A DNA stretch of 12,551 bases, taken from assembly GCA_947474275.1 (NCBI GenBank), contig CANJHY010000143.1:1-12551 (forward strand), in the 5' to 3' direction. The position numbers were made by a program, and so were the translations under genes. Below, in pieces: positions 1 through 6,775 of this stretch. How positions within the stretch are numbered: the stretch's first letter is position 1; each line of letters opens with the position of its first letter. The notes beneath the pieces are model-generated. The model made no database searches, was not told where the DNA came from, and saw nothing but the letters and a program-made list of their open reading frames with translations. Source of the stretch: PALSA-1004 sp947474275 (GTDB taxonomy: Bacteria; Pseudomonadota; Gammaproteobacteria; Burkholderiales; SG8-41).

Positions 1-987
1 GGCATCCGCAGCGTGCTGAAAGAAGGCACATATAGCGCCGTTGACTGGCTCGACGAAGACGGCGTCAGCGGCGAGCGCATCAAGCTCGCCGTCACGCTTA
101 CGATCAAGGACGGCCACCTCACGCTCGACCTGTCGGATTGCTCGCCGCAGATCGCAAGCGGCAAGAACGTGCCGCTCACGCATTCCTATGCGACGGCTTA
201 TTTTTGCCTGAAGTCGGTGGTGGACCCGTTTGTGCCGACCAACGAAGGCCTGTATCGCGCGGTGTCGGTTATTGCTGCTGAAGGGTTGGTGGTCAACCCA
301 AAGCCGCCGTCCGCAGTGAGTTCGCGCAACATGACGTCGATGATCCTCGCCGAGGCGATGCTCAACGCGCTGGGCCAGGCAGCACCGTCGCGCAGCGTCG
401 CGGCGGGCGGCCCGGGGCAGGGCTGCATCAGCGCCGGCGCCGATCCCAAGTCGCAGCGCTATTTCATCAATTACGAAAACCTGGCCGGTGGCCAGGGCGC
501 GCGCTGCAGTGCCGACGGCATGGACGTGGTGATGATCAACATGACCAACACGTCCAATCTGCCGGTGGAGGCAATGGAAATGGAGTTTCCGCTGCGCATA
601 GAGCGCTACGAGCTCGTCACCGATTCAGGCGGGCCCGGCAAGTATCGCGGTGGCATGGGCATAGTGCGCGACATGCGGCTGCTGGCGAACAACGCGGGGG
701 TTTCGCTCCGTAGCTCACGCCAGAAATTTCCCGCGCCGGGGATGGCAGGCGGGTTGCCCGGCGGGCTCGGCACTTTCATCCGCAATCCCGGCGCGGCTAC
801 TGAAACGCGGCTCGGCATGACCACTTCCGGCACGCCGTTCGCCAACGGTGACGTGCTGCGCGTGATGTCGCCGGGCGGCGGCGGTTACGGCGATCCGCGC
901 GAGCGCGATCCGGCGGCGGTCAAGCGCGATCTCGTTGAAGGCAAGATTTCCGCGGACGTTGCGCGGAAGGTGTACGGACTGCGCTGA
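1..987 (+). CDS. Hydantoinase B / oxoprolinase family protein, C-terminal part (5' end outside window)
   Basis: The reading frame is open from base 1, so the gene begins upstream; 328 residues are visible. HyuB-type proteins usually have more than 500 residues, so roughly 200 or more are missing. Family hallmarks seen are SRNMTSMI, AAGGPGQG, GGQGARCSADG, the stretch TNTSNLPVEAMEMEFPLR, then RYELVTDSGGPGKYRGG, and near the end SPGGGGYGDP, followed by a short helical tail. In this family HyuB partners HyuA in ATP-dependent opening of hydantoins, 5-oxoproline or related cyclic amides in the cytoplasm; acetone and acetophenone carboxylase subunits are also related. The exact substrate cannot be read from this fragment, and hyuA is not in the window. 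The gene converges on a Bug-family binding protein 10 nt away, a common neighbourhood for hydantoinase genes in Burkholderiales. Family assignment is secure; substrate is not. Confidence 0.93.
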   Translation, partial: GIRSVLKEGTYSAVDWLDEDGVSGERIKLAVTLTIKDGHLTLDLSDCSPQIASGKNVPLTHSYATAYFCLKSVVDPFVPTNEGLYRAVSVIAAEGLVVNPKPPSAVSSRNMTSMILAEAMLNALGQAAPSRSVAAGGPGQGCISAGADPKSQRYFINYENLAGGQGARCSADGMDVVMINMTNTSNLPVEAMEMEFPLRIERYELVTDSGGPGKYRGGMGIVRDMRLLANNAGVSLRSSRQKFPAPGMAGGLPGGLGTFIRNPGAATETRLGMTTSGTPFANGDVLRVMSPGGGGYGDPRERDPAAVKRDLVEGKISADVARKVYGLR

Positions 988-996
988 ATAGCAGCG
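982..996. terminator. Small inverted repeat between convergent genes
   Basis: CGCTG (982-986) and CAGCG (992-996) can form a 5-bp stem with a 5-nt loop, overlapping the stop codon of the hydantoinase gene and followed by TTTA. It sits exactly in the 10-nt gap between two convergent genes, so it could be a weak terminator. The stem is short and there is no real T-run, so this is tentative. Confidence 0.2.
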
Positions 997-997
997 T

Positions 998-1960
998 TTA
1001 CTCGGGCTTGATCCCGGCGTCGCGTGCAATGGTCGCCCAGCGATCCAGCTCGAATGCAATTCGGGTCTTGGTCTGCGCGGGCGTGGTCGTGCTCACGTCG
1101 ACCGCAAGGTCAACGACGCGCTCGCGCACCGACGGATGGTCGATGGCGGCGACAAGGTCCTTGTGCAGCCGCGCGAGGATGTCTTTCGGCACATTTTTGG
1201 GCGCAACGTACGCCCACCATTGGTTGATGACCATGTCCTTCATGCCGAGTTCGGCGAGTGTCGGCACGTCCGGCAGCGCCTCGACGCGTTTCTCGCCAAA
1301 GATGGCGACGGCCTTGATGCGCCCGGTTCGCAATGTTCCCGCGCCACTGGCGAGCGTTGCGATATAAGTTGCAACCTGGCCGCCGGCGAGTTCGATCATG
1401 GCGGGGCCCGCGCCCTTGTAGCCGATCTGGTTGAATTTTGTGCCGGTGCGCGTCTGCAGAAGCTCAAGCGACAGATGCGTAAACGAGCCTATGCCCGTGT
1501 GGGCGGCGGGGATCGCGCCGGGCTTGGCCTTGGCGAGTGCAATGAACTCATTGAGCGATTTCGCCGGCAGGGCGGAGTTGATGTACATGATTTGCGGCGA
1601 ATTGCCGATCAGCGTCAATGGCGCGAGATCGCTCGCGAGGTCGTACGGCAGCTTCAAGGTCGTCGCGGGCATGACGGCGTGCGAGGCCTCGACAATGGTG
1701 ATCGTATAGCCGTCGGGAGTGGCGCGGGATGCCAGGTCGACGCCGATGGTGCCGGATGCGCCGCCGCGGTTGTCGATGACGACGGGCTGGCCAACGATGG
1801 TCGTCAGCCGCTGGCCGATGATACGTGCAAGCGTGTCGGTGCTGCCGCCGGCCGGCCATGGCACGATCACGCGGATCGGTTTCATGGGGAACTCGGCTGC
1901 CGCCGCACACAGCGGCAGGCAGGTCGCAATCAAAACTACACAACGCTGAAACATCTTCAT
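998..1960 (-). CDS. Bug-family (TctC-like) periplasmic substrate-binding protein 1
   Basis: This is a 320-residue exported solute-binding protein of the tripartite tricarboxylate transporter family. It would bind a small carboxylate or related molecule in the periplasm; the ligand is unknown. The ATG at 1960 is chosen because AAGGAG lies about 6 nt upstream; an in-frame TTG at 1975 would place that site inside the gene. A Sec signal peptide (residues 1 to about 22, MKMFQRC..CAAAA) is followed by the first signature, VPWPAGGSTD (34-42 region), then DNRGGASGTIG (63-73), TPDGYT (81-86), LPYD (104-107), YKGAGPAMIELAGGQV (181-196), LPDVPTLAE (229-237) and WWAYVAP (248-254). Length is typical for the family. 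It is the downstream member of a minus-strand tandem with another Bug gene, 25 nt after that gene's stop, so co-transcription is likely. No permease gene is adjacent. Confidence 0.95.
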   Translation of the reverse strand: MKMFQRCVVLIATCLPLCAAAAEFPMKPIRVIVPWPAGGSTDTLARIIGQRLTTIVGQPVVIDNRGGASGTIGVDLASRATPDGYTITIVEASHAVMPATTLKLPYDLASDLAPLTLIGNSPQIMYINSALPAKSLNEFIALAKAKPGAIPAAHTGIGSFTHLSLELLQTRTGTKFNQIGYKGAGPAMIELAGGQVATYIATLASGAGTLRTGRIKAVAIFGEKRVEALPDVPTLAELGMKDMVINQWWAYVAPKNVPKDILARLHKDLVAAIDHPSVRERVVDLAVDVSTTTPAQTKTRIAFELDRWATIARDAGIKPE

Positions 1961-1985
1961 GCTTGCTCCTTTCAAGGATTGCAGC

Positions 1986-2942
1986 CTAGTCGATCTTGAT
2001 ATTTGCCGCTTTGATGACTCTGGCCCATTTCGTCGTTTCGTCGCGCAGAAATGCGCCGAATGCTTCGGGTGTCCCGCCTATCGCTTCCATGCCGGAAGCG
2101 GTGAAACGCTCTTTCACGTCCGCCATGTAGATGCCGCGCGCGATATCGGCAGCGAGTGTGTCGATGATGGGCTTGGGCGTCCCCGCCGGCACGACAACGC
2201 CGTTCCACGCGCTGCCCATGACGGTGGGCCAGCCGGCTTCGCGCATCGTCGGCACATCCGGCAGAAACGCAGTGCGTTTTTCGCTGGCGACGGCAAGCAC
2301 GCGCAGGCGGCCGCTCTGGATGAAAGGCAACGCCGCCGGCAATACGCTCCACAGCGCTTCGATCTGGCCGCCGGCGACGTCGGTCGCGGCCTGCGCGCCG
2401 CCTTTGTAGGTGATGACTTCCATGCGCGTGCCGCTCGCGTGGTTGAGCATTTCGGCCAGCAGGTGCTGAACCGATGCGACCGTGCTGGCGCCGACGTGCA
2501 GCTTGCCGCCCTTCGCCAGCGCGATCAGTTCCTTCACGTTGCGCGCAGGCACGGACGGGTGGACCGCGAGCACGTTGGGGCTCGCGTTGACGAGTATCAC
2601 CGGTGCAAGGTCGCGCTCCGGATCGTACGGCAGGTTCGGGTAGAGGGTTTTGCCCGCGGTGACGGGGCCGGGCGTCGCCATACCCAGCGTGTAGCCGTCG
2701 GGCGCGGCCTTCGCCATGGCATCGGTGCCGATATTACCGTTCGCGCCGGCGCGGTTTTCTACGACTACTGAACGGCCGAGGCTTTCGGTGAGTTTTTGCG
2801 CGACCAGGCGAGCGGCGAGATCGGTGCCGCCGCCGGGTGGGTAGGGGACAATTATCCGGATGGTTTTCGCGGGGTAAGTCTGCGCTACGGCGAGGCTGAC
2901 GCAGCCTGCGAGCAGCAGGGCAGAGGGCAGGAAAAATTTCAT
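1986..2942 (-). CDS. Bug-family (TctC-like) substrate-binding protein 2
   Basis: This 318-residue Bug protein shows VPYPPGGGTD (32-41), ENRAGANGNIG (62-72), APDGYTLG (80-87), NLPYDPERDLAP (103-114), YKGGAQAATDVAGGQ (179-193) and LPDVPTMRE (228-236). The ATG at 2942 is chosen because a signal peptide starts directly there (MKFFLPSALLLAGCVSLAVA, then QTYPAK). The much longer open frame upstream lacks family homology and overlaps the divergent gene on the other strand. The ribosome binding site is weak (GATAGAG). The leader contains LAGC at residues 11-14, which fits a lipobox, but AVA before Gln21 equally fits ordinary signal peptidase I cleavage, as is usual for Bug proteins. It is the first gene of a two-gene minus-strand tandem and diverges from a third Bug gene. 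Ligand unknown. Confidence 0.94.
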   Translation of the reverse strand: MKFFLPSALLLAGCVSLAVAQTYPAKTIRIIVPYPPGGGTDLAARLVAQKLTESLGRSVVVENRAGANGNIGTDAMAKAAPDGYTLGMATPGPVTAGKTLYPNLPYDPERDLAPVILVNASPNVLAVHPSVPARNVKELIALAKGGKLHVGASTVASVQHLLAEMLNHASGTRMEVITYKGGAQAATDVAGGQIEALWSVLPAALPFIQSGRLRVLAVASEKRTAFLPDVPTMREAGWPTVMGSAWNGVVVPAGTPKPIIDTLAADIARGIYMADVKERFTASGMEAIGGTPEAFGAFLRDETTKWARVIKAANIKID

Positions 2943-2987
2943 CGGCTCTATCGATTTACTGGCACGGCGTTCGCAATCCATTGCTAA

Positions 2988-2999
2988 CATACGCGTATG
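2988..2999. promoter_or_regulatory. Perfect 12-bp palindrome in a divergent Bug promoter region
   Basis: CATACGCGTATG is a perfect palindrome lying between the start of the minus-strand Bug gene (2942) and the preferred start of the plus-strand Bug gene (3024). This is the only non-coding space for both promoters, so it could be an operator for a dimeric regulator controlling both directions. A 12-bp palindrome is expected a few times by chance in a window of this size. The case therefore rests on position only. No convincing -35/-10 pair was found here on either strand. Confidence 0.3.
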
Positions 3000-3023
3000 A
3001 AAACAGCGCAATTGGATATTAGC

Positions 3024-3989
3024 ATGTCGATAGATATTTTCCGGCGCCTGGCCTGGTCGTTCGCCGTCCTGTTTGCCGTGCATGCCGGTGCGCAGGATTA
3101 TCCGAACAAAACCATCCGCATCGTCGTGCCTTTCCCGCCTGGCGGCGCGACCGACGTCGTGACGCGCATTGTCGCGCAGAAGCTCACCGATCAATTCGGC
3201 AGGCAGGTGGTGGCCGAGAACCGCGGTGGTGCGGGCGGCATACTCGGCTCCGAAACGGTCGCCAAGGCGGCGCCCGACGGCTATACGCTGGTCATGGGCA
3301 CGACCGGCACACATGCGATCAACGCAAGTCTGTATCCGAAGCTCTCTTACGATCCGGTGCGTGATTTCGCGCCGGTGACGCGCACGGCGCTGTTGCCGAA
3401 CATGATAGTGGCCCATCCATCGGTGCCGGCGAAGAGCGTGCGTGAGCTGATCGCACTGGCGAAGAAGAAGCCGGGGGAACTTACCTATGCGTCATCGGGC
3501 AGTGCGTTGTATCTGTCCGGCGCGTTGTTCACCAGCATGGCGGGCATAGAACTGATCCACGTGCCGTACAAGGGCGGCGGGCAGGCGATGCCGGCACTGC
3601 TGGGCGGCGAAGTCGCGCTGTCGTTCGCGACCGTCGTCTCGTCATTGCCGCACGTCAAGACCGGCAAACTGCGTGCGCTGGGCGTGACTAGCGCCCAGCG
3701 CACGCCGGCCGCACCGGAGTATGCGACCGTCGCCGAGTCTGGCCTGCCTGGTTACGAAGCCGTCGCCTGGTACGGCGTGCTGGCACCGGCGGCAACACCG
3801 CGCGAAATCGTCGCGCGGCTCAACGCCGAAATCGTGCGCGCGCTCAAACTGCCCGAAGTGCAGCAGCTGTTGCTCGCGCAAGGCGCCGAGACGGTGAGCG
3901 ATACGCCCGAGCATTTCGCGGCTATTTTGAAGGCGGACGTCGCGAAGTGGAGCGACGTCGTAAAGAAGTCGGGGGCGAAAGCCGACTAG
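3024..3989 (+). CDS. Bug-family (TctC-like) periplasmic substrate-binding protein 3
   Basis: This exported binding protein has 321 residues from the ATG at 3024. That start is preferred because TTGGA lies about 7 nt upstream and gives a compact signal peptide (MSIDIFRRLAWSFAVLFAVHAGA, then QDYPNK). An in-frame ATG at 2997 would add nine residues but has no ribosome binding site and lies in the palindrome described nearby; it cannot be excluded. Signatures are VPFPPGGATD (35-44), ENRGGAGGILG (65-75), APDGYTLVMG (83-92), LSYDPVRDFAP, HPSVPAKSVRELIALAKKKPG, YASSGS, HVPYKGGGQAMPALLGGEV, and WYGVLAPA. All key loops are close to the family consensus, making this the most typical paralogue in the window. 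It diverges from Bug gene 2 and converges on Bug gene 4, whose stop is 13 nt away. Ligand unknown. Confidence 0.94.
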   Translation: MSIDIFRRLAWSFAVLFAVHAGAQDYPNKTIRIVVPFPPGGATDVVTRIVAQKLTDQFGRQVVAENRGGAGGILGSETVAKAAPDGYTLVMGTTGTHAINASLYPKLSYDPVRDFAPVTRTALLPNMIVAHPSVPAKSVRELIALAKKKPGELTYASSGSALYLSGALFTSMAGIELIHVPYKGGGQAMPALLGGEVALSFATVVSSLPHVKTGKLRALGVTSAQRTPAAPEYATVAESGLPGYEAVAWYGVLAPAATPREIVARLNAEIVRALKLPEVQQLLLAQGAETVSDTPEHFAAILKADVAKWSDVVKKSGAKAD

Positions 3990-4002
3990 CTGGAAGTGCT
4001 GT

Positions 4003-4989
4003 CTATTCGCCTTTGATGTTGCGTTCGCGTATGACCTTGCTCCAGCGCGTTGCTTCCGCGCGCAGGAAGGCTTCGAACTGTTCCGGCGGCCCGCCGACCA
4101 GATCGGCGGACAGTACGGCAAAGCGTTCGCGCAATTCCTTCTGGGCAAGCACCGCACTGATTTCGGCGGCGAGCCTCGCGACTGTCTCCTTGGGTGTGCC
4201 GCCGGTGGTAACCATGCCCTGCCATGCCGAAACTTCGTAACCCGGAAAACCCGATTCGGCGACGGTCGGAACGTCCGGCAGTTGCGCGCTGCGCGTGGTC
4301 GTCGTCACGGCAATGGCGCGCAACTTGCCTGCGCTGACGTGGCCGCCGACGCTGCCGATGCTGTCGAACATGGCAGGCACCCGTCCGGATATCACATCGG
4401 GATGCGCCGGCGCGCTGCCTTTATAGGGAATGTGCAGCAGGTTGACGCCGGACATGCTGCTCAGCAGTTCGCCCGCCAGATGGCCGGTTCCCAGATTGCC
4501 TGACGATGCGTAGCTGATTTTTCCCGGGTGGGAGACGGCGAGAGCGACGAAATCCCTGACGGTTTTTACCGGCAGCACCGGGTGCACCACGAGCATTTGC
4601 GGAAAGCGCGCGGTTTGCGTGACCGGCGCGAGGTCTTTCGCCGTGTCATAGGGCAGGTTGGTCATGACGATGGGGTTAAGTGCGAAGGGGGCAGCGGTGA
4701 GCAACAGCGTACAGCCGTCGGGCGGCGCTTTGGCGACGTAGGCAGTCGCAATCACCGTGCCGCCGCCACCGCGGTTTTCGACAATCACGTTCTGCGCCAG
4801 TTTCTCGCCGAATTTTTGCGCGATGATGCGACCCTGCGTGTCGGTCGGTCCGCCCGCGGGATACGCGATGACCAGGCGCAGGGTTTTGCACGCCGGGAAT
4901 CCCTGCGCGTGTGTATGGCCGGTAATGCCCAGCAACGCACAGCCAAGCGACGTAAAAAACCATGCCGGATGTCGAACGGCCTGCCGCAT
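4003..4989 (-). CDS. Bug-family (TctC-like) periplasmic substrate-binding protein 4, with extra cysteines
   Basis: This is a 328-residue Bug protein. The ATG at 4989 is supported by a strong GGAGGAG about 8 nt upstream; a further 54 residues of open frame upstream have no family character and cover the promoter region. The signal peptide runs to about residue 29 (MRQAVRHPAWFF..GHTHA, then QGFP). Signatures are IAYPAGGPTD (41-50), ENRGGGGTVIATA (71-83), PPDGCTLLL (89-97), NLPYDTAKDLAP, YASSGNLGTGHLAGELL, HIPYKGSAPAHPDVISG, and LPDVPTVAESGFPGYEVSAW. Oddities: the loop after ENR reads GGGGTVIA rather than GAGGxIG, the usual DGYT is DGCT, and a second Cys is at residue 34 (FPACK), so Cys34 and Cys93 could form a periplasmic disulfide. 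It has its own probable promoter and diverges from a TPR gene. Ligand unknown. Confidence 0.94.
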   Translation of the reverse strand: MRQAVRHPAWFFTSLGCALLGITGHTHAQGFPACKTLRLVIAYPAGGPTDTQGRIIAQKFGEKLAQNVIVENRGGGGTVIATAYVAKAPPDGCTLLLTAAPFALNPIVMTNLPYDTAKDLAPVTQTARFPQMLVVHPVLPVKTVRDFVALAVSHPGKISYASSGNLGTGHLAGELLSSMSGVNLLHIPYKGSAPAHPDVISGRVPAMFDSIGSVGGHVSAGKLRAIAVTTTTRSAQLPDVPTVAESGFPGYEVSAWQGMVTTGGTPKETVARLAAEISAVLAQKELRERFAVLSADLVGGPPEQFEAFLRAEATRWSKVIRERNIKGE

Positions 4990-5033
4990 TCGTCTTTCTC
5001 CTCCAAAAACACATGAACCTTTTATTGCGGCAG

Positions 5034-5042
5034 AATATAGCA
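5034..5042 (-). promoter_or_regulatory. Candidate extended -10 promoter for Bug gene 4
   Basis: On the minus strand the sequence TGCTATATT gives a TATATT hexamer (5034-5039) with an upstream TG, the extended -10 pattern. Transcription would begin near 5027, leaving a leader of about 38 nt that carries the GGAGGAG ribosome binding site. No TTGACA-like -35 is seen at the normal distance, which is tolerable for an extended -10 promoter. Confidence 0.4.
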
Positions 5043-5056
5043 CGGCGTATGCGGTG

Positions 5057-5086
5057 TATTCCCGGCCGCCTGGCGGCGGGGGAATA
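5057..5086. repeat. Long GC-rich inverted repeat between divergent genes
   Basis: The outer arms TATTCCC (5057-5063) and GGGAATA (5080-5086) flank inner arms GCCGCC (5065-5070) and GGCGGC (5072-5077) around a single T. The repeat is almost a 30-bp dyad. It lies midway between the minus-strand Bug gene 4 and the plus-strand TPR gene, on the upstream side of both, and neither strand has a T-run after it, so it is not a standard terminator. It may be a regulator site or a cruciform-forming element. Each outer arm reads GGGAATA towards one of the two genes, which resembles the -35 element of some ECF sigma promoters; this last reading is speculative. Confidence 0.45.
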
Positions 5087-5144
5087 AAATCGTCTCCAGT
5101 CCGTTTACATTGCATAGCGTTTAAATTTCCAGGGGAGGCAAGCC

Positions 5145-5594
5145 ATGACATTCAATGTGCGAGCGTTGCTGGTGATATGCGCAATACTGGCCCCGGTGCC
5201 CGCGGGTGCCGACGCGAGTCCGAGCCCGTCGCCGTCCAATGCAGTGGACGCGAATTTCGTCGCTGCCGAAAAGGCCCTGAAGGCCAAGGACTGGAAGACG
5301 GTGATCAGCCGCCTGCGCTCGGTCAAGCCCGATGCCGACGTCTACAACATGCTTGGTTACGCCAATCGCAATCTTGGCAATTACGACGAAGCGTTCAAAA
5401 ATTACAAGCTTGCCCTGCAGGCCGACCCCAATCACAAAGGCGCGCACGAATATGTGGGTGAAGCCTATCTGCTGACCAACAACCTGGCGATGGCCGAGCA
5501 GCACCTGGCTTCGCTCGAGCGCATCTGCGGCAGGAACTGCGAAGAATACAAAGACCTCGCGCACGAGGTCGCCGAGTACAAGAAAAGGAAATAA
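5145..5594 (+). CDS. Small exported tetratricopeptide-repeat protein
   Basis: This encodes a 149-residue protein. The ATG at 5145 has an excellent ribosome binding site (AGGGGAGG, 5131-5138). Residues 1-22 form a Sec signal peptide ending PAGA; a low-complexity SPSPSPS linker (25-31) follows. A helical region at about 35-62, a clear TPR at 65-96 (YNMLGYANRNLGNYDEAF..ALQADPN) and another at 98-127 (AHEYVGEAYLL..MAEQHL) follow. The C-terminal helix contains Cys-Gly-Arg-Asn-Cys (128-132) and then EEYKDLAHEVAEYKK. Short periplasmic TPR proteins ending in such a CX3C helix recur in Proteobacteria, but I know of no assigned function; a scaffold role in the periplasm is the natural inference. The Cys pair could be a disulfide. 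It is flanked by Bug genes but has its own leader, so functional linkage to them is unproven. Confidence 0.88.
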   Translation: MTFNVRALLVICAILAPVPAGADASPSPSPSNAVDANFVAAEKALKAKDWKTVISRLRSVKPDADVYNMLGYANRNLGNYDEAFKNYKLALQADPNHKGAHEYVGEAYLLTNNLAMAEQHLASLERICGRNCEEYKDLAHEVAEYKKRK

Positions 5595-5633
5595 ACGACG
5601 GATCAATTGGGCAACACCGCTTCGAGCCACGTG

Positions 5634-5662
5634 CGGACATCAGGCCCGAGGCTGGTTAAAAT
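5634..5662 (+). promoter_or_regulatory. Candidate sigma-70 promoter for Bug gene 5
   Basis: CGGACA (5634-5639; four of six match TTGACA) is followed after exactly 17 nt by TAAAAT (5657-5662; five of six match TATAAT). Transcription would start near 5669, about 24 nt before the chosen ATG at 5693. The element lies in the roughly 98-nt gap after the TPR gene, suggesting the Bug gene is expressed independently. Confidence 0.4.
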
Positions 5663-5692
5663 GAACTTTTACCCGATCACGAAGGAATGGCG

Positions 5693-6673
5693 ATGCTGAA
5701 AATGAATTCCCCGATCGTTGCTGTTGCTTTATTTGCATGCGGCCAGTTGATCATGCCGAACGCCGCGCTTGCGGAATACCCGGATGCGCCGATTCGCTTG
5801 ATTATTCCTTTTGCATCGGGCAGTGCGACCGACACGTCGGGACGCATTTATGCCATTGCGCTGAGCAAGCAGCTTGGTCAGCAAGTCGTTCCCGACAACC
5901 GGCCGGGAGCCGGCGGCGCCATCGGTCTGGAAATTGTTGCGCGAGCCGCGCCCAACGGATACACGATCGCCTATGCCGGCGCAGGTCCGCTTGCCATCAA
6001 CCGCAGCGTCTCCGAAAAGCTGCCTTACGACGTCGATCGGGATTTTGCGCCGATCTCGCAAGCAATCGATGCACCGCTCATGTTGGCCGTGTCGCCTACG
6101 CTGCCGGCAAAAACGGTGAAGGACCTTGTTGCGCTGGCAAAATCGCGACCGGGGCAACTGAGCAATGGATCGGCGGGGACCGGGACGATTGGTTACCTCG
6201 CCGGTGAGTTGTTCAAGATTATGACGAAGACGCGAATCGAGCACATCCCTTACAAAGGCGGTGCGCAGGCCGCCATCGATACCATCGCCGGGCAAGTGCA
6301 GCTGATATTCGACCCCATCAACGGCGTGTCGCCTTTTGTGAGATCGGGCAAGCTGCGCGGGCTTGCCGTCACCGGGGCGGGGCGAGTGGCGTCATTCCCC
6401 GCTTTGCCAACGGTCGCGGAATCCGGCGTGGCCGGCTACGAAGTGACGACCTGGGGCGGCCTGATCGCGCCGGCGCGTGTGCCTGCGGCGATTGTCGCCA
6501 GGCTGAGTCTGGAGATGCGAACGGCGGCGGCCTCGCAGTTCGTCAAAGACAGCTACGCGCCGCTCGGCGCCGAACCCCGCGCCGGCACACCGGAAGAGTT
6601 CGCTGCATTGATCCGCCGCGAGACGGTGAAGTGGGCCGACGTGGTCAAGCGCACGGAAGCGAATGCGAAATAG
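5693..6673 (+). CDS. Bug-family (TctC-like) periplasmic substrate-binding protein 5, atypical first loop
   Basis: The protein has 326 residues from the ATG at 5693. GAAGGA ends 6 nt before that codon, whereas an ATG at 5687 would touch the ribosome binding site. The signal peptide covers about residues 1-27 (ending NAALA, then EYPDAPIR). The first signature reads IIPFASGSATD instead of the usual PxPxGGxxD, so both the second Pro and the second Gly are replaced, which may change ligand contacts. Other signatures are normal: DNRPGAGGAIG (69-79), APNGYTIAYAG (Asn replaces the usual Asp), KLPYDVDRDFAP, HIPYKGGAQAAIDTIAGQV, FPALPTVAESGVAGYEV and WGGLIAP. Codon use looks somewhat less GC-biased in the first part than in neighbouring genes. 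A hydrolase gene follows on the same strand after about 100 nt. Ligand unknown. Confidence 0.94.
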   Translation: MLKMNSPIVAVALFACGQLIMPNAALAEYPDAPIRLIIPFASGSATDTSGRIYAIALSKQLGQQVVPDNRPGAGGAIGLEIVARAAPNGYTIAYAGAGPLAINRSVSEKLPYDVDRDFAPISQAIDAPLMLAVSPTLPAKTVKDLVALAKSRPGQLSNGSAGTGTIGYLAGELFKIMTKTRIEHIPYKGGAQAAIDTIAGQVQLIFDPINGVSPFVRSGKLRGLAVTGAGRVASFPALPTVAESGVAGYEVTTWGGLIAPARVPAAIVARLSLEMRTAAASQFVKDSYAPLGAEPRAGTPEEFAALIRRETVKWADVVKRTEANAK

Positions 6674-6707
6674 GTCGGCTTCGCCGCAGTTCGACGCGCT
6701 GCCGCGC

Positions 6708-6728
6708 CGAATTGCGCGACCGCAATCG
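6708..6728. other. Stem-loop between Bug gene 5 and the hydrolase gene
   Basis: ATTGCG (6711-6716) and CGCAAT (6721-6726) form a perfect 6-bp stem with a 4-nt loop CGAC; an outer CG/CG pair adds to it with a one-base bulge. No T-run follows, so it is not a classical terminator. It could be a 3' processing or Rho-related structure after the Bug gene, or chance. Confidence 0.25.
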
Positions 6729-6775
6729 ATGGCTGGTCTGCAAAGGCAACCCGCATCCCGATTGGATTGCCTTTC

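Noticed and set aside
1136..1999. Long plus-strand open frame (about 287 codons) across Bug gene 1
   Set aside because: It is antisense to a clear Bug gene, lacks a ribosome binding site and family motifs, and has the Arg/Asp/Gly-rich composition typical of shadow frames in GC-rich coding DNA.
2943..3416. N-terminal extension of the Bug gene 2 frame to 3416 on the minus strand
   Set aside because: The added residues are His/Arg-rich, lack homology, and overlap the divergent Bug gene 3. The signal peptide begins exactly at the ATG at 2942.
998..6673. The Bug genes as recent tandem duplicates or a DNA repeat array
   Set aside because: The proteins share family motifs but differ widely elsewhere, and no long stretches of identical DNA were noticed between them.
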